DNA from: CAVRQM01 sp963732775
GTDB lineage: Bacteria; Pseudomonadota; Alphaproteobacteria; Acetobacterales; Acetobacteraceae
Direction: 5' to 3'
Assembly: GCA_963732775.1 (NCBI GenBank)
Contig: CAVTAR010000001.1
Coordinates: 1,240,001-1,304,000 of the forward strand
DNA: 64,000 nt
The first letter of the stretch is position 1. Every line of letters begins with the position of its first letter. Both the position numbers and the translations under genes were made by a program. The notes beneath the pieces were generated by a model that ran no database searches, was not told where the DNA came from, and saw only the letters and a program-made list of their open reading frames with translations. Of the stretch, positions 1 through 12,389 are shown piece after piece.

Positions 1-291
1 CCCGTGCGCGCCAAAACCCCGGCCCCACAGCACCGCCCCGTCCGCCAGCACCAGCGCCGCGGTCGCCCCCGCGGGCGCCGTGGCCTGGGCGGCGTCCCCT
101 ACGCCCGCGCCGGCGCCGGGCAACTGCGACATGGACAGGCCCGTGGCGGCGCTGAGGGTCGGCCAGTGACGCGTGGGGATGGCGCCGGCCTGGCGCCATT
201 TGCGCACCGCCTCCGTGCCGACCCCCAGCAGGCGCGCCACGGCGTCCGACCCACCCGACTGCGCGATCACGGTCTCGACGGACATCTGCAT
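1..291 (-). CDS. carA: Carbamoyl-phosphate synthase small subunit, 5' part, with N-terminal helix-turn-helix
   Basis: This is the first 97 codons of a minus-strand gene that runs off the left edge of the window. Translation from the ATG at 291 (an in-frame ATG at 285 is possible) gives an N-terminal segment of about 55 residues with a helix-turn-helix look (VARLLGVGTEAVRKW, then AGAIPTRHW). An Ala/Gly linker follows, and then the normal beginning of CarA (ALVLADGAVLWGRGFGAHG). CarA with CarB makes carbamoyl phosphate from glutamine for arginine and pyrimidine synthesis. Typical CarA starts near the ALVLADG segment, so the first ~75 residues are extra. Similar HTH fusions to CarA are known in related alphaproteobacteria. 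The gene is divergent from yqeY. Assignment to CarA rests on the short visible part. Confidence 0.8.
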   Translation of the reverse strand, partial: MQMSVETVIAQSGGSDAVARLLGVGTEAVRKWRQAGAIPTRHWPTLSAATGLSMSQLPGAGAGVGDAAQATAPAGATAALVLADGAVLWGRGFGAHG

Positions 292-415
292 GGCGCGAGC
301 TTAGCCGGAAGACAATTCCCAGCGCAAATCTCGTGCGCGGGCTGGGAAGTTTCATCCCATTCGGTCTGCGCGCCCGGCCGAGGTATAGGGGAAGGTTGTT
401 GGAACGGAGGTGGCG

Positions 416-868
416 ATGGGTCTGCGGGAGGCGTTCACGGCGGCGCTGAAGGTGGCCATGCAGGCGCACGACGCGGCTCGCGTCTCCACGCTGCGGATGG
501 TCACGGCCAAGCTGAAGGACGCGGATATCGCCGCCCGCCCGGGCGGGCCGATCGACGACTCCGCAGTGGTCGCGATGCTGCGCGGCATGGTCAAGAGCCG
601 GCGCGAGAGCGTGGCCCTGTATGTGCAAGGCCACCGCCCGGAACTCGCCGCCAAGGAGGAGGCCGAGATCGCCGTGATCGAGGGCTTCCTGCCGCAGCAG
701 ATGGACCACGCGGCGATGCGGGCGGCGGTGGCCGAGGCGGTGCGCGAGACGGGCGCCACGACGCTGCGCGACATGGGCCGCGTGATGGCCCTGCTGCGCG
801 AGCGGCACGCCGCCAGCCTCGACATGGCCGGCGCCGGGCCGCTCGTGAAGCAGGCGCTCGGGGCGTAG
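416..868 (+). CDS. GatB/YqeY domain-containing protein
   Basis: This is a 150-residue all-helical protein of the YqeY family, beginning MGLREAFTAALKVAMQ. It has the family hallmarks VSTLRMVTAKLKDAD and the C-terminal DMGRVMALL segment. The family resembles the tRNA-binding tail domain of GatB; its role is not settled, although a link to tRNA amidation is often assumed. A GTG two codons upstream (410) is possible, but the GGAGG at 406-410 sits five bases before the ATG at 416, which favours this start. The gene ends three bases before dnaG, so the two are probably co-transcribed. The carA-yqeY-dnaG-rpoD neighbourhood is common in alphaproteobacteria. Confidence 0.9.
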   Translation: MGLREAFTAALKVAMQAHDAARVSTLRMVTAKLKDADIAARPGGPIDDSAVVAMLRGMVKSRRESVALYVQGHRPELAAKEEAEIAVIEGFLPQQMDHAAMRAAVAEAVRETGATTLRDMGRVMALLRERHAASLDMAGAGPLVKQALGA

Positions 869-871
869 AGG

Positions 872-2668
872 GTGGCGCTGCCCGCCACATTCCTCGACGA
901 ACTGCGCGCCCGCACGCCGCTCGCCGCACTGGTCGGCAGGCGGGTGAGGCTCGCGCGCTCGGGGCGGCAGTGGAAGGGCTGTTGCCCGTTCCACGACGAG
1001 AAGACGCCGAGCTTCTACGTCTACGAGGACGGCTTCCACTGCTTCGGGTGCGGCGCCAACGGCGATGCGATCGGCTTCGTCATGCGGGCCCAGGGAGCCG
1101 GCTTCATCGAGGCGGTGGGCCAGCTCGCGGGCGAGGCCGGGCTCGAGGTGCCCAAGGCCACGCCCGAGGCTGCCGCCGCCGAGCGCCGCCGCCTCGACCT
1201 GCACGGCACGCTGGACGCCGCGGCGAGCCTGTTCGCCCGCCGGCTATACGCACCGGAGGGGCAGGCGGCGCTCGACTACCTGCGCGGCCGCGGCGTCAGC
1301 GATGCCAGCATCGCGACGTTCGGCCTCGGCTGGTCGGGCGAGGGCAGGGGGGCGCTGGCGGCCGAACTCGCCGGCAGCGGGGCCACGCCGGCGCTGCTGG
1401 CCGAAGGCGGCCTGCTGACCGGCGAGGGGCGCGCGTTCTTCTTCAACCGGGTGACGTTCCCGATCCACGACGCCCAGGGCCGGGTGATCGGCTTCGGCGG
1501 CCGGGTGCTGGGCGACGCGCAGCCGAAATACCTGAACGGCCCGGAAACCGCGCTGTTCGCCAAGCGCCGCAGCCTCTATGGGCTGCACCACGCCCGCGCC
1601 GCCGTGCGCGACGGCGCGCTGGTGATCGTGGTGGAGGGCTACCTCGACGTGATCGCGCTGCACCAGGCGGGTTTCGCCGGCGCCGTGGCCCCGCTCGGCA
1701 CCGCGCTGACCGAGGAGCAGCTCGCAGCGCTGTGGAAGCTCTCGCCCGAGCCGGTGCTCTGCTTCGACGGCGACCAGGCAGGGGCGCGGGCCGCGGCCCG
1801 GGTCGCCAGGCTTGCGCTGCCGCTGCTGGAGCCTGACCGCTCGTTGCGCTTTGCCCGTCTCGCGGCCGGCGATGATCCGGACAGCCTGGTTCGCCGCGAC
1901 GGGGCGCGCGGCATGGCAGCGGCGCTGGAAGCGGCCGCGTCGCTCGCCGAGGCGCTGTTCGACCTACTGCGCGAGAGCACGGGCCAGGCGACGCCGGAGC
2001 AGCGCGCCGCCTTGCGCACGCAGCTCGAAGCCGCCGCCCGCGAGGTGCGGCACAAGGCGCTGGCCTCGGAGCTGCGGGGCGTCCTGCTCGACCGGTTCTT
2101 CGCGGCGCGCCGTCGCCCGGGAACCGTCGGGCGGCCGGGCGGCGGCGCGAGCCAGAGTGCGGGCGTGGGCGCGGGCGTGGGCCGCCCCAGGCCGTCCGAG
2201 ACCGAGTCCGACCTGCAGCGCGGCCGCATCCTGCTGTGCCTGCTGCTGCGCCATCCCGCCATCCTGCACGACGAGGAGGACGTGGTGGGCAGCCTGCCGC
2301 TGCCCGAGACGACACACCGCCTGCGCCGCCTGATGCTGGACTGGATCCACGCCGGGGGCAGCCTTGACGCGGCCGAACTGATGGACCACCTGCGGGCATT
2401 GGGTTGTGCAGCCGACGCGGAGGCCCTCACGAGCGCTGTCGATGCCATCCTGCCCGCCGGTGCCCGCGCCGGCGCGATGCCCGCGGAAGCGCTCGAGACG
2501 TTCTGGCACTACGTGGGCCTGGTCCGGCGCTCGACGCTGGCCCAGGAGGTCGAGACGGCGCGGGACGCGTTCGCCCGGCAGTGCGACGAGCCCAGCCAGC
2601 GGCGGCTGATCGCGTTGCGCACGGCGCAGCAGCGGCTGCACGCCGAGGCCGGGCCATCGGGCGCCTGA
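872..2668 (+). CDS. dnaG: DNA primase DnaG
   Basis: This 598-residue primase synthesises the RNA primers for replication. The N-terminal CHC2 zinc ribbon is complete: Cys38-x2-His41, then Cys57-x2-Cys60 (HCFGCGANGD). The catalytic core contains the Toprim motifs VVEGYLDVIAL near residue 254 and CFDGDQAG near residue 296. The C-terminal part is the DnaB-interacting helical domain, reached through a low-complexity Gly/Ala/Arg linker (about residues 410-445). The start is GTG at 872, three bases after the yqeY stop. Length and domain order are normal for the family. It lies just upstream of rpoD, as in many proteobacteria. Confidence 0.97.
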   Translation: MALPATFLDELRARTPLAALVGRRVRLARSGRQWKGCCPFHDEKTPSFYVYEDGFHCFGCGANGDAIGFVMRAQGAGFIEAVGQLAGEAGLEVPKATPEAAAAERRRLDLHGTLDAAASLFARRLYAPEGQAALDYLRGRGVSDASIATFGLGWSGEGRGALAAELAGSGATPALLAEGGLLTGEGRAFFFNRVTFPIHDAQGRVIGFGGRVLGDAQPKYLNGPETALFAKRRSLYGLHHARAAVRDGALVIVVEGYLDVIALHQAGFAGAVAPLGTALTEEQLAALWKLSPEPVLCFDGDQAGARAAARVARLALPLLEPDRSLRFARLAAGDDPDSLVRRDGARGMAAALEAAASLAEALFDLLRESTGQATPEQRAALRTQLEAAAREVRHKALASELRGVLLDRFFAARRRPGTVGRPGGGASQSAGVGAGVGRPRPSETESDLQRGRILLCLLLRHPAILHDEEDVVGSLPLPETTHRLRRLMLDWIHAGGSLDAAELMDHLRALGCAADAEALTSAVDAILPAGARAGAMPAEALETFWHYVGLVRRSTLAQEVETARDAFARQCDEPSQRRLIALRTAQQRLHAEAGPSGA

Positions 2669-2675
2669 GATTTCG

Positions 2676-2704
2676 GGTGCCTGAGATCCCGGGCACCTGA
2701 GGCG
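2676..2704 (+). promoter_or_regulatory. Short hairpin between dnaG and rpoD
   Basis: The 72-base gap between dnaG and rpoD contains GGTGCC and its reverse complement GGCACC, 9 bases apart, together with a repeated CCTGAG word. It could form a small stem-loop in the mRNA. No T-tract follows, so it is more likely an mRNA-processing or attenuating structure than a full terminator. The function is inferred only from position. Confidence 0.25.
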
Positions 2705-2740
2705 CACGGCTGAAACACAGAGACGGAGAGAGCCCCGATC

Positions 2741-4690
<1,950 letters not shown>

Positions 4691-4700
4691 CCGAGCCGCC

Positions 4701-5286
4701 GTGTCTGCAAGTCCGCGCGCGGCGGAGCAGGTCACCCGCGTCGCCGTCACCGTGACGTTCCTGCGGCTCGACGCGGCGCCGGCCGACCCGGCGCCAGCGC
4801 TGCCGCCGGGTGCTGAGGTGCGCGCCCGGCCCGACTGCACCGTCGCCGAGTACCCGCGCGCTGTACGACGGCGTGGGCGAGCCCTATTGCTGGTGGCTGC
4901 GGCGCGCCATGCCCGACCGCGACCTCGAGGCGATGCTGCGGGCGCCGGCGGTGCTGGTGCACGTGCTCGCCGTCGACGGCCGCACCGGCGGCTTCTACGA
5001 ACTCGATCGCAGCGCCTGGCCGGTGATGAACCTTAATTATTTCGGGCTGCTGCCGCACGCCGTCGGGCACCGGCTGGGAGGCGGCTTCCTGCGCCACGCG
5101 ATCGACACCGCGTTCGGCTTCGGCGCGGTGGCGCTCACGGTCAACACCTGCACCGCCGACCACCCGCGCGCGCTGCCCACCTACCTGCGCGCGGGCTTCC
5201 GTGCCGTGCGCGCCGCCGACGAGGTCTGGCAGGTGCCGACCCGCCTCGGCCTGCGCATCCCGGAGCGACTACGCCTGCCGGGCTGA
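4701..5286 (+). CDS. GNAT family N-acetyltransferase, reading frame interrupted
   Basis: Two overlapping frames together encode one protein of about 194 residues. The first (from GTG 4701) gives TFLRLDAAPADP and CTVAEY. The second continues RALYDGVGEPYCWWLRRAM to the stop at 5286. Removing one C from the CCC at 4853-4855 joins them as AEYRALYDG. The body has GNAT character: a beta-strand with GGFYELD, a long helix beginning GGGFLRHAID (acetyl-CoA binding region), and NTCTADHPRALPTYLRAGF near the end. The substrate is unknown. It is close behind rpoD. The break is a single base, and similar breaks elsewhere in the window suggest a sequence error rather than a dead gene. Confidence 0.75.
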
Positions 5287-5379
5287 TCTGCCCGCCGAGC
5301 CTTGACCGGGGCGGCGGATGCGGGCAAGCGCGACACGAACGCGCGCCGGCGCCGAAACCATGACTGGAGACCGCAGCGA

Positions 5380-7476
<2,097 letters not shown>

Positions 7477-7492
7477 GGCCGGGAGCCGGCGC

Positions 7493-8020
7493 ATGAACGT
7501 CGAGCAGATCTCCACCGGCCGCAACCCGCCGCACGACATCAACGTGGTGATCGAGATCCCGCAGGGCTCCTCGGTGAAGTACGAGGTCGACAAGGGCTCG
7601 GGCGCGATCGTGGTCGACCGCTTCCTGTTCACGCCCATGACCTACCCCGCCGCCTACGGCTTCATCCCCGGCACGCTGTCCGACGACGGCGACCCGGCCG
7701 ACGCGCTGGTGCTGACGCCGGCGGTCTCGATCGTGCCGGGCGCGGTGATCCGGGCGCGGCCGATCGGCCTGCTGCACATGGTCGACGAGGCCGGCACCGA
7801 CGAGAAGATCATCTGCGTGCCGCACGACCGCATCCACCCGCAGTTCAGCGACGTGCACGCGATGGAGGACCTGCCGGCCATCACGCGCCGCGCCATCGAG
7901 CATTTCTTCAGCAACTACAAGGCGCTGGAGCCTGACAAGTGGGTGCGCGTCTCGGGCTGGGGCGACCGCGCGGCAGCCGAGGAGGTGATCCGGCGGGCGA
8001 TCGTGGCGGCGGCTCGGTAG
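7493..8020 (+). CDS. ppa: Soluble inorganic pyrophosphatase
   Basis: This 175-residue cytosolic enzyme hydrolyses pyrophosphate to phosphate and drives biosynthetic reactions forward. It is a family I pyrophosphatase: the metal-binding signature DDGDPADALVL is present near residue 64, preceded by YPAAYGFIPGTL and EVDKGSG. The length matches the bacterial family. It begins 16 bases after hppA, so both pyrophosphatases are probably read from one transcript, which is notable because they compete for one substrate. It converges with the DUF779 gene, leaving only seven bases between the two stops. Confidence 0.97.
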   Translation: MNVEQISTGRNPPHDINVVIEIPQGSSVKYEVDKGSGAIVVDRFLFTPMTYPAAYGFIPGTLSDDGDPADALVLTPAVSIVPGAVIRARPIGLLHMVDEAGTDEKIICVPHDRIHPQFSDVHAMEDLPAITRRAIEHFFSNYKALEPDKWVRVSGWGDRAAAEEVIRRAIVAAAR

Positions 8021-8027
8021 CGCGAAC

Positions 8028-8427
8028 TCAGGCGGCGAACTGTGCCTCGGCCCCGGTCGGCGGCGCTCCGGCGCTCGCCAGCGCCGCCGCCTCGGCGTCG
8101 TCGAACACGCGGCTGCGGGTCAGGAAGCGGACGCCCTCCGGCGCTTCCAGCGAGAAGCCGCCGCCGCGGCCGCGCACCACGTCGATGATGAGTTGGGTGT
8201 GCGCCCAGGTACTCGAACTGGCTGGCGCCGATGAAGAACGGCTGGTCCTCGATGCGGCCGAGGAACACGTCCTGCGCGCCGACCCGGAACTCGCGCCGCG
8301 GATAGCACATCGGCGAACTGCCGTCGCAGCAGCCGCCCGACTGGTGGAACAGCAGCGGCCCATGCAGTGCCATCAGCTTGTGGATCACCACGGCGGCGGC
8401 GGCGGTGACGGTGACGCGGTCGGGCAT
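8028..8427 (-). CDS. DUF779 domain-containing protein, reading frame interrupted
   Basis: Two minus-strand frames join into a protein of about 132 residues. The first half, MPDRVTVTAAAAVVIHKLMALHGPLLFHQSGGCCDGSSPMCY, is the DUF779 signature with its Cys-Cys and Cys residues. The second half runs WAHTQLIIDVVRGRGGGFSLE to the TGA at 8030-8028. One extra base near 8208 separates them (FEYLGAH should read FEYWAHTQ). DUF779 proteins are regularly encoded next to NAD-dependent aldehyde dehydrogenases of the AcoD/ExaC type, as here. Their biochemical function is not established; the conserved cysteines suggest metal or cofactor binding. It is downstream of the dehydrogenase in the same direction. 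Confidence 0.85.
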
Positions 8428-8447
8428 GGAGTGCTCCTGAACAAAAC

Positions 8448-8630
8448 CCCTCTCCCGCGCTGGCGGGAGAGGGAGGGCCCGCGCGGCGGGAGGGTGAGGG
8501 TCGTGCAGGCACCCTCACCCCGGCCCTCTCCCGCAAGCGCGGGAGAGGGAGCAGCCTCGGAAGAACCTCTCCCGCAAGCGCGGGAGAGGGAGCAGCCTCG
8601 GAAGGCCCTCTCGCGCAAGCGCGGGAGAGG
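8448..8630. repeat. Block of four REP-like palindromes between aldehyde dehydrogenase and DUF779 genes
   Basis: Four near-identical hairpins lie in the 210-base gap: 8448-8473, 8524-8549, 8566-8589 and 8605-8630. Each has a 10-11 bp stem of the type CCCTCTCCCGC/GCGGGAGAGGG with a 4-base loop (GCTG in the first, AAGC in the others). The last three form direct repeats of about 41 bases that share GAGCAGCCTCGGAAG. Between the first and second hairpins, GGGTGAGGGT pairs with ACCCTCACCC. The fourth stem has one mismatch. Such elements are typical of dispersed intergenic palindromes. Here they could set different mRNA levels for the two genes. A related sequence flanks the IS element at 14.8 and 16.0 kb. 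Confidence 0.8.
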
Positions 8631-8639
8631 GAGCAGCGA

Positions 8640-10160
<1,521 letters not shown>

Positions 10161-10465
10161 CGTATGTTTCCTCTCCCGGGCGCCGCCGTGGCGCCTTCGT
10201 TGTGCACTATAAGGTATAGCGGGGCGGTTTCCAGTGTGCCCGTTGCATCCGCGTCCGTAGCATCACGGTAACATGACCTGAACGGGGCGGGATCGTGCCC
10301 GGGTTTGCGAACACGGTGTGGTGCGCTATGACGGCAGCCCTCATGACTGGGCGCGGGCGGACCGGCAGTGGCCGGCGGTCGCGCCAGACGTGCCGGCATT
10401 CGTTCGGGAGGCTCGCGTGGCGACATCCTCGGCTCGGCTCGGCTGGCGCGGCTAGGCGCACGACG
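10161..10465. promoter_or_regulatory. Divergent intergenic region between aldehyde dehydrogenase and ECF sigma genes
   Basis: This 305-base gap holds no convincing gene. About 45 bases upstream of the dehydrogenase start, the minus strand reads TATAGT (10211-10206) inside a near-palindrome CTATAAGGTATAG, an AT-rich island in GC-rich DNA and a plausible -10 region. The sigma-factor side reads open to 10295 without a stop, but the extension is low in family similarity and lacks a ribosome binding site. I assign no specific operator. Confidence 0.35.
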
Positions 10466-11023
10466 ATGTCGGCAACCACCAGCTCCCCCGACGCGGCCGC
10501 CCTGCTCTGGCGCGTCGCGGCAGGCGATCGCACTGCCTTCCGCGCGCTGTACGAGACGCAATCGCCGCGCCTGTACGCGGTGGCGCTGCGCATCACCCGG
10601 CAGTCCGCGCTGGCGTCGGACGCCGTGCACGACACCTTCCTCCAGGTGTGGCGCAATGCCGGCCGGTTCGACGCGGCGCGCGGCAATGCCGAGACCTGGA
10701 TGATGAGCCTGGTGCGCTACCGGGCGCTCGACATCGCGCGGCGCCGGGTGCGCGAGGTGCCGGACGACGACCTCCCGGAACCGGAGGACGACAGCCCCGA
10801 CCCGCTCGAGGCGCTGTCGAGCGCGCGCGATGCCGCCGCGCTGCGCGGCTGCATGGAGCACCTGGAGCCGGAGCGCCGCAAGCTCGTGCTGCTGGCGTTC
10901 GTCGACGGCCTGTCGCACACCGATCTCGCCGAGCGGGTCGGAGCCCCGCTGGGCACGGTGAAGTCCTGGATCCGCCGCAGCCTGGTGTCGCTGCGCGCCT
11001 GCCTCGAAGGCGGCGCGTCGTGA
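10466..11023 (+). CDS. ECF-type RNA polymerase sigma factor
   Basis: This 185-residue protein contains only sigma regions 2 and 4, the extracytoplasmic function layout. Region 2 runs from FRALYETQSPRLYAVALRI to VHDTFLQVWRNAGRFD and SLVRYRALDIARRR. Region 4 includes LEPERRKLVLLAFVDGLSHTDLAE and VGAPLGTVKSWIRRSLVSLR. The ATG at 10466 is preferred to upstream in-frame starts because homology begins there. Its stop overlaps the GTG of the anti-sigma gene (GTGA), the classic arrangement for a sigma/anti-sigma pair. The pairing with an RskA-type protein suggests a SigK-like group, though the inducing signal is unknown. Confidence 0.93.
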   Translation: MSATTSSPDAAALLWRVAAGDRTAFRALYETQSPRLYAVALRITRQSALASDAVHDTFLQVWRNAGRFDAARGNAETWMMSLVRYRALDIARRRVREVPDDDLPEPEDDSPDPLEALSSARDAAALRGCMEHLEPERRKLVLLAFVDGLSHTDLAERVGAPLGTVKSWIRRSLVSLRACLEGGAS

Positions 11024-11736
11024 GCGGGACCGACGCCGAGGAGGCGCGCGGGCTCGCCGGCGAGTACGTGCTGGGCGTGCTGGACGCCGCCGAGATGGCC
11101 GGCGTGCGCGAGCGGGCGCGGGGCGATGCCGGCTTCGCGGCCGAAATCCGGGCCTGGGAGGCGCAGTTGCTGCCAATGGCCGGCGCCGTGCCGCCACGTG
11201 CGCCGCCAGCGGCGTTGTGGGAGCGGATCGAGGCCGCCGTCGCGCCGTTGCCGCAGCTTCCGGCGAACGATCCCGGCCTGCCGATGGCTCCGGCCGCGCG
11301 CCGCCGCGGGTTGCGGAGCTGGCCGGCCGCGACCGCGGTCTCGCTCGCGCTGGCCGCCGGGTTCGCAGCGCTGGCGTTCCTGCCGCTGCTGACGCCCCGG
11401 CCGGGAGCGCCGGCGCCGCAATTCGCCTCGATCGCGCCGATCAACGCGCCGAGCCCGGCCTTCTACGCCAGCACCGAGCCGGACGGCACGGTGGTGCTGA
11501 CGGCGGTCTCGCCGGCGGCGGTGCCGACCGGGCACGATCTGGAACTGTGGGTCCTGCCGCCCGGCGCGGCGGGCGTGGCGCCGCTGGGCGTGCTGCCGGC
11601 GGGCGGGGCGTCGATCCGTCTGCCGGCCCGCCCGGCCACCGGCACGCAGCTGTTCATCAGCCTGGAGCCGGCCGGCGGCTCGACCAACGGCAAGCCCACG
11701 ACGGTGCTCTACGGCGGCACGCTCACGAGCCTGTAG
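11020..11736 (+). CDS. Anti-sigma factor with RskA-type domain
   Basis: This 238-residue single-pass membrane protein starts at a GTG that overlaps the sigma factor stop. The cytosolic N-terminal part (EEARGLAGEYVLGVLDAAEM) is the zinc-finger-less anti-sigma domain found in RskA relatives. One transmembrane helix lies near residues 105-127 (WPAATAVSLALAAGFAALAFLPLL). The periplasmic C-terminal domain contains the conserved GHDLELWVLP, as in the RskA family, and ends with PTTVLYGGTLTSL. It should hold the cognate sigma factor at the membrane until released by regulated proteolysis. It converges with the GloVer-repeat gene. Confidence 0.92.
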   Translation: MSGTDAEEARGLAGEYVLGVLDAAEMAGVRERARGDAGFAAEIRAWEAQLLPMAGAVPPRAPPAALWERIEAAVAPLPQLPANDPGLPMAPAARRRGLRSWPAATAVSLALAAGFAALAFLPLLTPRPGAPAPQFASIAPINAPSPAFYASTEPDGTVVLTAVSPAAVPTGHDLELWVLPPGAAGVAPLGVLPAGGASIRLPARPATGTQLFISLEPAGGSTNGKPTTVLYGGTLTSL

Positions 11737-11766
11737 GCCGGCACCCCGCGCGGTGGCGTCGCGTCG

Positions 11767-12239
11767 CTACGGCGTGATCTTGAACACCGTGCCACGACCG
11801 CCTCGGCCCTCGCCGGCGTGATGCTGAAGACCGTGCCGCCATCGGTGGGGTTCCCGGACGGCTTCGTGCCGTAGAAGGCCGCGCCGACCTTGGTGAGCCC
11901 GAACAGCGGGCCGCTGCCGTCATTGCCACCCGTGAAGTAGTGCAGGACGGTCTCGACGCCGGCCGTCGTCGCATTGAACACCGTGCCGCAATCGCAACCG
12001 CCCACGAATGCTCCACCGAGCGTGGTCGTGCCGTAGAGGGCGCCCCCCGCGAGGACCAGGCTGCCCCGGGGTCCGTCGCCGTCGTTGCCGCCCTTGAAGG
12101 AATACACCACGGACTCGGTCGCGGCCTGCGCGGTGCCGCCGGCGGCGAGGGGCGTGCCGGCGAGGAGCGTGCCGGCGAGGAGCGTGCCGGCGAGGCGGGC
12201 AGCCGCCAGTCGTCGCGGCGCTTGCGGGAACCCGTGCAT
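11767..12239 (-). pseudogene. GloVer-repeat exported protein, short and frame-shifted
   Basis: From the ATG at 12239 the frame encodes a signal peptide whose hydrophobic part is built from repeats (LAGTLLAGTLLAGTPLAAGG), cut near AQA. It is followed by two to three copies of the Gloeo/Verruco repeat (GALYGTTTLGG, DCGTVFNATTAG; then AFYGTKPSG, GGTVFSITPA). The open frame reads on to 11709 out of register. Adding one base near 11801 restores GGRGTVFKITP and a TAG at 11769-11767, giving about 157 residues. Family members are often longer, with many more repeats, so this may be a shrunken copy as well as frame-shifted. It is probably secreted or surface exposed; function unknown. Confidence 0.6.
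12154..12198. repeat. Three 15-bp tandem repeats in a signal-peptide coding region
   Basis: The unit GTGCCGGCGAGGAGC occurs at 12154-12168 and 12169-12183, with a third copy that differs near its end at 12184-12198. On the minus strand it encodes the LAGTL repeats of the signal peptide of the GloVer-repeat protein. Confidence 0.85.
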
Positions 12240-12389
12240 TGCAAGACCCTTTCACAAGCCGGCCGTTTCGACTCTGGTCCATACGCGGAGGGCGGCGGGC
12301 GTGCAAGCGTCCGACCCGATCAGCGGGCCATGACGAAGCTTCGTGCAAAAAGGGTTAGGCGCGTACCGCCTTCGTGCTAGCGTCCGACC

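Noticed and set aside
5302..5379. 26-codon N-terminal extension of the membrane pyrophosphatase
   Set aside because: The extension is charged and unlike the family; the ATG at 5380 begins the first helix and has a ribosome binding site.
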